Shown here: positions 42,084 through 49,458 of the stretch, piece by piece | Position numbering within the stretch: the stretch's first letter is position 1 | Layout: every line of letters starts with the position of its first letter | DNA from: Saprospiraceae bacterium | GTDB taxonomy: Bacteria > Bacteroidota > Bacteroidia > Chitinophagales > Saprospiraceae | DNA: 64,000 nucleotides | Reading direction: 5' to 3' | NCBI GenBank assembly: GCA_019638455.1 | Contig: JAHBTU010000004.1 | Location: 372,001-436,000, forward strand | Notes under the pieces: generated by a model | Databases searched by the model: none | Told to the model about the DNA's origin: nothing | Seen by the model: the letters and a program-made list of their open reading frames with translations, nothing else | Position numbers and translations under genes: made by a program

Positions 42084-43304
42084 TTATTTGAAGGCATCCA
42101 GCCCCGTCACGTCGTGGCCGGTGATGAGCAGGTGAATGTCATGCGTGCCTTCGTAAGTCAGCACCGTTTCGAGGTTCATCATGTGGCGCATCACGGGGTA
42201 TTCATTGGTGATGCCCATGCCGCCGTGAATCTGGCGGGCTTCACGGGCGATTTCGAGCGCCATGTTGACGTTGTTGCGTTTTGCCATGGAGACTTGGGCG
42301 GGCGTGTGTTTGCCCACGTTTGCCAAAGTGCCGAGCCGCCAAGCGAGCAGTTGCGCCTTCGTGATTTCGGTAATCATTTCGGCTAATTTCTTCTGTGTCA
42401 GCTGGAAACCGCCGATGGGACGACCAAATTGAACACGCTCTTTTGAGTAGCGCAAAGCCGAGTCGTAGCAATCAAGCGCCGCGCCAATCGCGCCCCATGC
42501 GATGCCGTAGCGAGCCTTCGTCAGGCAGGAAAGCGGGCCTTTGAGACCGACGACGTTGGGCAACACGTTTTTCTTCGGCACCCGCACGTCTTCAAAAACG
42601 AGCTCGCCGGTGATGCTGGCGCGAAGGCTCCATTTGCCGTGAATCTCCGGCGCGGAGAAGCCTTTCATGCCTTTTTCGACGATGAGGCCGATGATTTTTC
42701 CTTCCTCATTTTTTGCCCACACGACAGCGATGTCGGCGACGGGCGAATTGGTAATCCACATTTTCGCGCCGTTCAGGATGTAGGTGTCGCCGTCGTCTTT
42801 CACGTTGGTAATCATGCCGCCGGGGTTGGAGCCAGCGTCGGGTTCGGTGAGGCCAAAGCAGCCGATGAACTCGCCTTTGGCCAATTTGGGCAAGTAGTGG
42901 CGGCGCTGTTCTTCGCTGCCGAATTTGTAAATCGGGTACATCACGAGCGAGCCTTGCACAGAGGCCATGGAGCGAACGCCAGAGTCGCCGCGCTCGAGCT
43001 CCTGCATGATGACGCCGTAGGCGATTTCGTCCATGCCGCCGCAGCCATATTCTGCTGGCAAAGAGGGGCCATAAGCGCCGATTTCGGCCAAACCTTTGAA
43101 CAGGTGCGTGGGGCACTCGGCGCGGTTGGCATAATCCTCGATGATAGGGCTGACCTCTGCTTTCACCCAATCGCGCACCGCGTCGCGGGCGAGCAGGTGT
43201 TCGGACGTGAGCAGTTCGTCCACGCCGTAGTAGTCGTGGTGTTGGTAGCGGTCTTCGCGTTGGGAGATTTTATGAGCGGAGGCGGTGGAGCCGTTGGATT
43301 GCAT
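42084..43304 (-). CDS. gcdH: Acyl-CoA dehydrogenase, glutaryl-CoA dehydrogenase type
   Basis: A 406-residue flavoprotein. FAD/substrate motifs include CFGLTEPDAGSNPGGM, KMWITNSPVADIAVVWAKNE, ERVQFGRPIGGFQLTQKKLA and ARQIHGGMGITNEYPVMRHM. The catalytic Glu lies in LTYEGTHDIHLLITG, the placement used by glutaryl-CoA dehydrogenases. It would oxidise and decarboxylate glutaryl-CoA to crotonyl-CoA in lysine/tryptophan degradation and reduce ETF. Assignment to this subgroup is by motif memory and is good but not tested. A -7 word TACTTTTG lies at 43347-43340 on the minus strand, 36 bp upstream. Confidence 0.88.
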   Translation of the reverse strand: MQSNGSTASAHKISQREDRYQHHDYYGVDELLTSEHLLARDAVRDWVKAEVSPIIEDYANRAECPTHLFKGLAEIGAYGPSLPAEYGCGGMDEIAYGVIMQELERGDSGVRSMASVQGSLVMYPIYKFGSEEQRRHYLPKLAKGEFIGCFGLTEPDAGSNPGGMITNVKDDGDTYILNGAKMWITNSPVADIAVVWAKNEEGKIIGLIVEKGMKGFSAPEIHGKWSLRASITGELVFEDVRVPKKNVLPNVVGLKGPLSCLTKARYGIAWGAIGAALDCYDSALRYSKERVQFGRPIGGFQLTQKKLAEMITEITKAQLLAWRLGTLANVGKHTPAQVSMAKRNNVNMALEIAREARQIHGGMGITNEYPVMRHMMNLETVLTYEGTHDIHLLITGHDVTGLDAFK

Positions 43305-43339
43305 CGTGTCGCTTTATTTTGTTAGGAAAAATGTTGCGG

Positions 43340-43347
43340 CAAAAGTA
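43340..43347 (-). promoter_or_regulatory. -7 promoter element upstream of the glutaryl-CoA dehydrogenase gene
   Basis: TACTTTTG on the minus strand, an exact TAnnTTTG match 35 bp upstream of the ATG. No clear -33 partner. Confidence 0.45.
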
Positions 43348-43533
43348 AAGAAACTTTCGTGGCCGTAGTGGGGCAAAGCCACTTCTTCACAATTTTGACC
43401 GAATATAATTTTTGAAAAAGAAAAAATCAGGCGGGGTAAACGAAGATGGTTTGGAGCGCCTTCCGCGACCTGTAAGGTTTCGCAAACCTCATAGGTCTGA
43501 AACTGCTACCTTCGCCGCCCTAAAATCTACTCA

Positions 43534-45396
43534 GTGAATTTCCTGACTCTCGAAAATATCACCAAGTCCTACGGCGAGAAAATTCTCTTCCAGAACATCA
43601 GCCTGCGCATTGACAAGGGTCAAAAAATCGGTCTCATCGCCAAAAACGGCACTGGCAAAACCACCCTCATGCGCGTCATCGCAGGCAAGGAAGGTGCCGA
43701 GGGCGAGAACGCTAAAATCCTGCTGCGCAAGGACATCCGTATCGGTTGGCTCGACCAAGAACCATATTTCAGCCCTGAACTCGATGTGCTTGGCGCGGTG
43801 CTCGACCCTTCCAACCCGCTCGTGCGCGTGGTGGAACGATACGAACACGCGCTGGCTCACCCGGAGAAAACCGCCGAGTTGCAGGAGGCCATCGCTCTGA
43901 TGGACTTGAACGACGCTTGGTCGTTCGAGGCAAAAGTGAAAGAAACGCTGTTCCGCTTTCGCATGGAGGATTTTGAGCAGAAAATCAAAAACCTTTCCGG
44001 CGGCCAGCAAAAGCGGCTGGCATTGGTCAAAATCCTGCTTGAAGAACCCGATTTTCTCATCCTCGACGAGCCGACCAACCACCTCGACGTGGAGATGATA
44101 GAATGGCTCGAAGAGTATTTGCAACAGCCGGGCATCACCCTTTTCATGGTCACGCACGACCGTTATTTCCTTGAAAATGTGTGCGATAACATTATCGAAC
44201 TCGAAGGCGGGCAACTCCGCCGCTACTCCGGCTCGTACTCGGATTATTTGGAAAAAAAGGCGTTGCGCGAGGAAGTGGAGGCGACGACTTATGAGCGCCA
44301 GAACAAACTCCTGAAACGCGAACTCGAATGGGTGCGCCGCTCCCCGCAAGCCCGCACCACAAAGGCGAAGGCCCGCGTGGACGCTTATTTTAACAAAAAA
44401 GAGGCGAACGACGCGCTGAAAAAGAAGCCTGAAGAACTGACGCTCCACGTCAAGGAAAACTGGATGGGCAGCAAAGTGGTGGAGCTGCACAACATCAGCA
44501 AGTCGTTCGGAGAGAAGAAGTTGCTCGAAAATTTCACCTACAAATTCAAACGCAAGGAACGCATCGGCATCGTGGGGCCGAACGGTTCCGGCAAGTCAAC
44601 TTTCCTTCAAATTCTCACGGGCGCCCTGCCGCCCGACACGGGCAAGGTCGTCATCGGCGACACGATTATTTTCGGCCACTACCGGCAGGAGGGCATCCAA
44701 CTCAAAGAAGACAAGCGGGTGATAGACGCCGTGCGCGACATCGCCGACTACATCCCGCTCGAGAAAGGCAAAGAACTTTCCGCAGCGCAACTACTCGAAC
44801 GTTTTCTCTTCACCCGACCTCAGCAACAGGTGTATGTGAGCCAACTTTCCGGCGGCGAGCGGCGCAGGCTCTATCTTCTGACGGTGCTGATGAAGAACCC
44901 CAATTTCCTCATTCTCGACGAGCCGACGAACGACCTCGATGTGCTGACCCTGCAAGTCTTGGAGGATTTTCTCGAAGATTTCCCCGGCTGCCTCGTGGTG
45001 GTCACGCACGACCGCTATTTCATGGACCGTCTCGTTGACCATCTTTTTGTTTTTGAAGGCAACGGAAAAATCAAGGACTTCAACGGCACCTACGCCGAGT
45101 ACCGCGCTTTGAAACGTGCTGAAGCAGTCAGCAGTAACAGTGGCAGCACTAAGCAGTCGCCGCCCTCTGCCCTCCTCCCCCCACCTTCTACCCTCACAAA
45201 CACGGAAAGGAACGAGATGAAAAAGTTGGAAAAAGAACTCGCCGCTTTGGAAAGCCGAAAGAAGGAGATTCTGGAAAAATTCAACACCGCCGACTTGGGC
45301 GCGGAAGAGGCGACGCGGCTTTCCGCCGAGTTGGGGAAATTGCAGGACGACTTGGACGGCAAGGAGATGCGGTGGCTGGAACTTTCGGAAAAGTGA
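43534..45396 (+). CDS. ABC-F family ATPase (Uup-like)
   Basis: A 620-residue protein with two ABC ATPase domains and no membrane segment. Domain 1: Walker A IAKNGTGKTT near residue 42, signature LSGGQQKRL, Walker B FLILDEPTNHLD. Domain 2: Walker A VGPNGSGKST near residue 351, signature LSGGERRRL, Walker B FLILDEPTNDLD. The linker between them carries the ABC-F pattern RSPQARTTKAKARVDAYF. After a low-complexity Ser/Pro spacer (about 530-558), the C-terminus is a charged coiled coil, as in Uup. ABC-F proteins act on ribosomes or, for Uup, affect DNA or translation stress. The start is GTG; a near -7 word TACCTTCG lies at 43507-43514. Confidence 0.94.
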   Translation: MNFLTLENITKSYGEKILFQNISLRIDKGQKIGLIAKNGTGKTTLMRVIAGKEGAEGENAKILLRKDIRIGWLDQEPYFSPELDVLGAVLDPSNPLVRVVERYEHALAHPEKTAELQEAIALMDLNDAWSFEAKVKETLFRFRMEDFEQKIKNLSGGQQKRLALVKILLEEPDFLILDEPTNHLDVEMIEWLEEYLQQPGITLFMVTHDRYFLENVCDNIIELEGGQLRRYSGSYSDYLEKKALREEVEATTYERQNKLLKRELEWVRRSPQARTTKAKARVDAYFNKKEANDALKKKPEELTLHVKENWMGSKVVELHNISKSFGEKKLLENFTYKFKRKERIGIVGPNGSGKSTFLQILTGALPPDTGKVVIGDTIIFGHYRQEGIQLKEDKRVIDAVRDIADYIPLEKGKELSAAQLLERFLFTRPQQQVYVSQLSGGERRRLYLLTVLMKNPNFLILDEPTNDLDVLTLQVLEDFLEDFPGCLVVVTHDRYFMDRLVDHLFVFEGNGKIKDFNGTYAEYRALKRAEAVSSNSGSTKQSPPSALLPPPSTLTNTERNEMKKLEKELAALESRKKEILEKFNTADLGAEEATRLSAELGKLQDDLDGKEMRWLELSEK

Positions 45397-45435
45397 GCAG
45401 TAGTCCTTATTTTTGAAGCCTCAATCGGCTTCGCC

Positions 45436-46095
45436 ATGAATGCAAAACCGCTCGCTTGCGCGATTTTTTTCCAACTATTGGTTGCTCCCAATTTTGCTCA
45501 ATCGGATTTTTCGGTTGTTGATGCCCACGCCCGCTCCCTCCCCTTTCACGGCGAAAAAGACCTCGTGCGAATCACCGATTCGCTGACCAACCGTTTTGAA
45601 ACTGACTTGGAAAAAGGCCGCGCCATTTTTGTTTGGCTCACCGAACACATCGCCTACGACTGCGGCCAGCAAAACCGCCTCGAAGCCGAGCCGGAAGCGG
45701 CTGTCCACCCGCACTATTACGCTCATCAACAGGTCGGCCTCATCCTCAAGCGCCGCCGCACGCGCTGCGAAGGCTATGCGTTCATGTTCAAAACCATGTG
45801 CCGCTTGGCAAGCGTTTACGCGACCACTCGCGAAGGCTATGCCCGCTTCGACGGCAGAAAAGTGGACCCCGCCATAGTGGAGCCAAATCACGCTTGGAGT
45901 GCCGCCTGCTTCGACGGCGAATGGTTTGAAATGGATTTGAGCGCCGCTGCCGGGCAATGCAGCGGGGGCCAATTTCGCCGCGAGCGCCGCGAGGAGTTTT
46001 TTTTGCTCAATGAAAAAACGCTCGAGCGGCTCTATATCCCCATCGAGGACGGACGACACTCGAACAATTCCGGGCGCATCATCTTGAAATTTTAG
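45436..46095 (+). CDS. Exported transglutaminase-like protein
   Basis: A 219-residue protein. A signal peptide (ACAIFFQLLVAPNFAQ) leads into a transglutaminase-like cysteine-protease fold. Candidate catalytic residues are Cys in RRRTRCEGYAFMFKTMCRLA, His in VEPNHAWSAACFDG and Asp in WFEMDLSAAAGQ. The N-terminal part KGRAIFVWLTEHIAYDC is characteristic of the family. These proteins cut or cross-link peptides; the substrate is unknown. It follows the ABC-F gene by 39 bp on the same strand, with a small hairpin (GAAGCC/GGCTTC) between them, and could be read through from it. Confidence 0.87.
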   Translation: MNAKPLACAIFFQLLVAPNFAQSDFSVVDAHARSLPFHGEKDLVRITDSLTNRFETDLEKGRAIFVWLTEHIAYDCGQQNRLEAEPEAAVHPHYYAHQQVGLILKRRRTRCEGYAFMFKTMCRLASVYATTREGYARFDGRKVDPAIVEPNHAWSAACFDGEWFEMDLSAAAGQCSGGQFRRERREEFFLLNEKTLERLYIPIEDGRHSNNSGRIILKF

Positions 46096-46155
46096 GCAGC
46101 CTCTCTTTGTCTGATGACTGCCCTTCACATGGAGCGAGTGCTTCGGAAACGACCA

Positions 46156-47013
46156 TTACAACACCGCCTCGGCACGTTTTTCGGCCAAGCGTTCTTTCAG
46201 CTTGCGCCAGCTCGGCCCCATCAACTTGTTCATGCCTTTGTCCACGACGTAGTGCGTGGCGATGTTCGCCAAACCACGCACGCGGGCGGGCAGCGAGCCA
46301 AATGAGCGCAGGCTGATGGAATAGCCACCGTCGGTGTACTCGATGTAGTGCCAATAACCGGAGGGCATGAAGAGCGTCTCGCCCGGCTGGAGCATCACCT
46401 CGTAGCCTTTGGCTTGTGCCAGCGCCGGGTATTTCTCGTAGTCTGGATGGTTCAAATCCACATAGCTGGCCACCGTGAAGGGGTGATGGTAGAGATTGAC
46501 CCCTTGGTCGGGCGCAAAGAGGATGACCCGTTTGCGGCCATGTATTTGATTGAGAAAAACATGGCTCATGTCAATGTCGTAGTGCAGCGCCACCTTGGAG
46601 CTCTCGCCGCCAAAGAACATGAAGGGCAGCTCGTCCACAAAGCCATCCATGATGGTCGGGATGCTAAAATCGTGGCGTAGTTCGGGCGCCACACGGAAAA
46701 TGTTCCACAGGAAAATACGCAGGTCGTTAGGCCCGCTTTCGAGGATTTCGAGGTATTCCTTGAATGATATTACGCGGTCGGGGGTCATGTAGCCTCGCCC
46801 GGGCTTGGAGTAGTTGTTGGAGACCACCGGCACGCGGAGGTGGCCGTATTGGGCTTTGAAGTGTTCGATTGTCCAGCGTTGTCGGGCTGGCCAAGAAGCA
46901 GTGAGGTCGGTAAAGACGACTGGCTTCATTGGGGTAAGATATTCAGCGGCAAAAGTCTCACGGGTGAGGCCAGTGCGGCGGTCAACGGGTAAAAGTTCCA
47001 GCATAAGCGACAT
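46156..47013 (-). CDS. Cupin-like (JmjC-type) dioxygenase family protein
   Basis: A 285-residue cupin_8/JmjC-like protein. The iron-binding triad is visible: His and Asp of VALHYDIDMSHVFLNQI, and the distal His in FMPSGYWHYIEYTDGG. The N-terminal MKPVVFTDLTASWPA is the usual family opening. The Lys of GRKRVILFAP would hold 2-oxoglutarate. It is probably a 2-oxoglutarate/Fe(II) hydroxylase acting on a protein or small molecule. A -7 word TACTTTTG lies at 47077-47070 on the minus strand, 56 bp upstream. It is transcribed divergently from the transketolase N half. Confidence 0.88.
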   Translation of the reverse strand: MSLMLELLPVDRRTGLTRETFAAEYLTPMKPVVFTDLTASWPARQRWTIEHFKAQYGHLRVPVVSNNYSKPGRGYMTPDRVISFKEYLEILESGPNDLRIFLWNIFRVAPELRHDFSIPTIMDGFVDELPFMFFGGESSKVALHYDIDMSHVFLNQIHGRKRVILFAPDQGVNLYHHPFTVASYVDLNHPDYEKYPALAQAKGYEVMLQPGETLFMPSGYWHYIEYTDGGYSISLRSFGSLPARVRGLANIATHYVVDKGMNKLMGPSWRKLKERLAEKRAEAVL

Positions 47014-47480
47014 GATTTTAGGTGAACGAATGTGCCGATAGTGGTGATGCCGGGTCTTTGTTCGGGTGGCAAAAGTAAAAAGGAAGTTAATTGCGGATAT
47101 GCCGGGTTTGGAATGTTAACCTGATTTTGACAAGCGCCGCCCTGTCGAGGTTACAGCACTTTGTGGCAGCAGGTTGTTTTTCAACGTATTATGAGCCGTC
47201 GCACAATTTTTGTTCAAGGCATAAAAGGCGAACAAAGGTCAACAATGGCTGCCACAATGTTCGAAGAAGGCCAGCAACGACCCGCAGCCATGCCGAATGA
47301 AGGGGTGTCGCCTTCATGCCTCACGTCGCACCCTATTTGGCGTTTGCCTCTGCAATGTCCGAAAAACCCAGATTCGTAGGCGACGCAGAAAAAGTGATTT
47401 TGCCGAAATCTCTACCTTTGCCGCGTTTCCTTCACATAACCCAACCTTTCAACCCTTCTCAACCTCTCAACCCTCACTAC
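47014..47480. promoter_or_regulatory. Divergent intergenic region, cupin gene and transketolase N half
   Basis: 467 bp with no supported gene. -7 words: TACTTTTG at 47077-47070 (minus, for the cupin gene) and TACCTTTG at 47413-47420 (plus, 61 bp before the transketolase ATG). The 40 nt before the ATG are a G-free leader of repeated CAACC/CTCAACC words. The middle (47090-47390) shows nothing recognisable. Confidence 0.45.
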
Positions 47481-48332
47481 ATGGCAGACATAACCCAGTT
47501 GAAAGAACTCGCCGCGCAAGTACGCCGCGACATCGTGCGCATGGTGTTCAATTGTCAAAGCGGGCATCCCGGCGGGTCGCTCGGTTGCACAGAGTTTTTT
47601 GTGGCGCTTTACGGCAACGTGCTGAAACACAAGCCCAAGCCCTTCAAGATGGAAGGCAAGGGACAGGATTTGTTTTTTTTGTCAAACGGGCACATTTCGC
47701 CTGTTTGGTACTCGGTGCTGGCGCGCACAGGCTATTTCGATGTGAAGGAACTCAATACTTTCCGAAAAATAAATTCCCGCCTGCAAGGCCATCCCGCCAC
47801 CCACGAAGGGCTGCCGGGCGTGCGCGTGGCTTCCGGCTCGTTGGGGCAGGGGCTGTCGGTCGCCATCGGTGCGGCGCTCGCCAAACGACTCGATGGCGAC
47901 CCGCGTTGGGTGTTTTGCCTGACCGGCGACGGCGAGTTGCAGGAAGGGCAATGTTGGGAGGCGCTTCTTTTTGCCGCGCATCACAAAGTGGACAACCTCA
48001 TCGTGACGGTGGACTGGAACGGACAGCAGATTGACGGCCCGAACGACGCGGTAATCGGGTTGGGCAACTTGCCAGCCAAATGGAAGGCATTTGGGTGGGA
48101 TGTGTTGCTGTTGGAGAACGGCAACGACTTGGAGGCCGTCGTCGGTACGCTGCGCCGGGCCAAGCGTCGCACGGGTAAGGGCAAGCCAGTGGTGATTCTG
48201 ATGAAAACAGAGATGGGCTACGGCGTAGATTTCATGCAAGGCACGCACAAATGGCACGGCAAAGCGCCGAACCAAGAGCAGTTTGAAAGTGCGATGAAAC
48301 AATTGGCGGAGACGAGTTTGGGGGATTTTTGA
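47481..48332 (+). CDS. Transketolase, N-terminal (TPP-binding) subunit
   Basis: A 283-residue protein corresponding to the thiamine-pyrophosphate domain of transketolase: FNCQSGHPGGSLGCTEFFVA, FFLSNGHISPVWYSVLART and the TPP/Mg signature GDGELQEGQCWEALLFA. It ends with MGYGVDFMQGTHKWHGKAPN, as split transketolase N subunits do. The frame stays open upstream to 47316, but the ATG at 47481 starts the conserved domain. Its partner is the C subunit at 41040 on the other strand; such halves are usually adjacent in one operon. A hairpin follows. Confidence 0.93.
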   Translation: MADITQLKELAAQVRRDIVRMVFNCQSGHPGGSLGCTEFFVALYGNVLKHKPKPFKMEGKGQDLFFLSNGHISPVWYSVLARTGYFDVKELNTFRKINSRLQGHPATHEGLPGVRVASGSLGQGLSVAIGAALAKRLDGDPRWVFCLTGDGELQEGQCWEALLFAAHHKVDNLIVTVDWNGQQIDGPNDAVIGLGNLPAKWKAFGWDVLLLENGNDLEAVVGTLRRAKRRTGKGKPVVILMKTEMGYGVDFMQGTHKWHGKAPNQEQFESAMKQLAETSLGDF

Positions 48333-48357
48333 AAAATGTCGTAACCGCCTAGGCGGA

Positions 48358-48391
48358 GGCAGCGCCCCAAAACACATTTCGGGGCGCTGCC
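48358..48391 (+). terminator. Hairpin after the transketolase N half
   Basis: A perfect 11-bp stem GGCAGCGCCCC (48358-48368) with 48381-48391 and a 12-nt loop. It is preceded by the palindrome CCGCCTAGGCGG (48345-48356). No T-run, so intrinsic termination is uncertain. Confidence 0.5.
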
Positions 48392-48466
48392 CCTTCAAGA
48401 AACAATGCGGCGCATCACCTACTTGAAAAAGCATAGCTGTTGATTACAAACAACATCAACCATCTG

Positions 48467-49252
48467 TCATGATGGTCTCTCCTGCGTGGTTTCACTGAAA
48501 CACCCCAGCCTCGGTGCCAATCGTTCATATTCCGCTGCGGACAACGGCTGATTGCCGTACCAAACCTGCTCATAGATGCGTGTGGCCTCGCGGAAAAACT
48601 CGGCCGACGAATGCCCTCTCATTTCTCGCAGGTAGTCGCGGTTCGTTTTTTCAGGCGACCACTTGACGGCGTTTTGCTCTGACAGGTTTTTGATGATGCG
48701 CAAATAACCGATTCGCACCGCGAGGGTGTAGTTGCCCTGCCCCAACGCTTCGCGCAAAAAACGGTCGAGGTCGCTCTCGTGGAGGTAGGTGTCAAGATTG
48801 TCGAACGTGATTTCCACGCCATCGCGTGCAATCTGCCGGTTGCGAGGCGCCTGCAACATTCGCCAAATACCAAACGCGATGGCTGCCGCCGCAGCCAGCA
48901 TGGCTATTGTTTGGAGCAAATTGCCCAGCCCCTGCGTTGCCGAAGTCCAATCAATATTGCTGGCACCTGCGTTCGGGTCGCGTTGTTTTTTCTCGCGGGG
49001 TGGTTTGGGGCGGTCTTTACTGTAGTCCAACCCTTGTGTGGCTTCGTCCCATTGCTCGCCTTTGATGCTGCGCACGGCCATCGGTGCCAACGGCGCAGGC
49101 TGACAGGGTGGGGGAGTGTTGACGATGTAATCCTCCTTGGGTTCCTCGTAATAGTAGGGGTATTCTTGCCCATCGCTCCAGATCGTGTCCACCTCTTGCG
49201 CGGCTGCGGCAAGCGGGAGCGACATGAAGAGCAGGATGTTTTTAATTTTCAC
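48467..49252 (-). CDS. DUF4129 domain membrane protein
   Basis: A 261-residue protein. A signal peptide (LLFMSLPLAAAAQ) precedes a periplasmic stretch of about 90 residues with Pro/Tyr-rich parts (YPYYYEEPKEDYIVNTPPP). One membrane helix follows (about 108-130, GNLLQTIAMLAAAAAIAFGIW), then a cytoplasmic DUF4129 domain (about 150-255) with YTLAVRIGYLRIIKNLSEQN and RIYEQVWYGNQPLSAAEYER. In Bacteroidota such genes sit with SpoIIM-like, DUF4350, MoxR and DUF58 genes. Here only the SpoIIM-like partner is next to it, 206 bp upstream across a dispersed repeat. Confidence 0.88.
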   Translation of the reverse strand: MKIKNILLFMSLPLAAAAQEVDTIWSDGQEYPYYYEEPKEDYIVNTPPPCQPAPLAPMAVRSIKGEQWDEATQGLDYSKDRPKPPREKKQRDPNAGASNIDWTSATQGLGNLLQTIAMLAAAAAIAFGIWRMLQAPRNRQIARDGVEITFDNLDTYLHESDLDRFLREALGQGNYTLAVRIGYLRIIKNLSEQNAVKWSPEKTNRDYLREMRGHSSAEFFREATRIYEQVWYGNQPLSAAEYERLAPRLGCFSETTQERPS

Positions 49253-49327
49253 TAAATCAAAGTTTTATTGTCAACACAAATCAACCCCCAAGCACAAGGT
49301 CGGACGAGGCGGTTTTTTTAAACGGAA

Positions 49328-49432
49328 CATAGTCAACGCAAGGTGGTTTTGAACGAACAACACTTGCAATCCTTTGAAAATCATGCAAATCAATCGAGGA
49401 ATCCTGAAACCCTCTTTAATCTGTGCATAACA
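49328..49432 (+). repeat. Dispersed intergenic repeat (copy C, shorter)
   Basis: It contains ATAGTCAACGCAA, GGTGGTTTTGAACGAAC, CAATCCTTTGAAAATCATGC and CTCTTTAATCTGTGCATAA in the same order as the copies at 9026 and 36116. The internal CTTGCCAACNGGCAG segment is deleted. It lies in the 206-bp gap between the SpoIIM-like and DUF4129 genes, in reverse orientation to them. Confidence 0.75.
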
Positions 49433-49458
49433 CTTGCAACCCTTGTGCCCGCCTCGAG

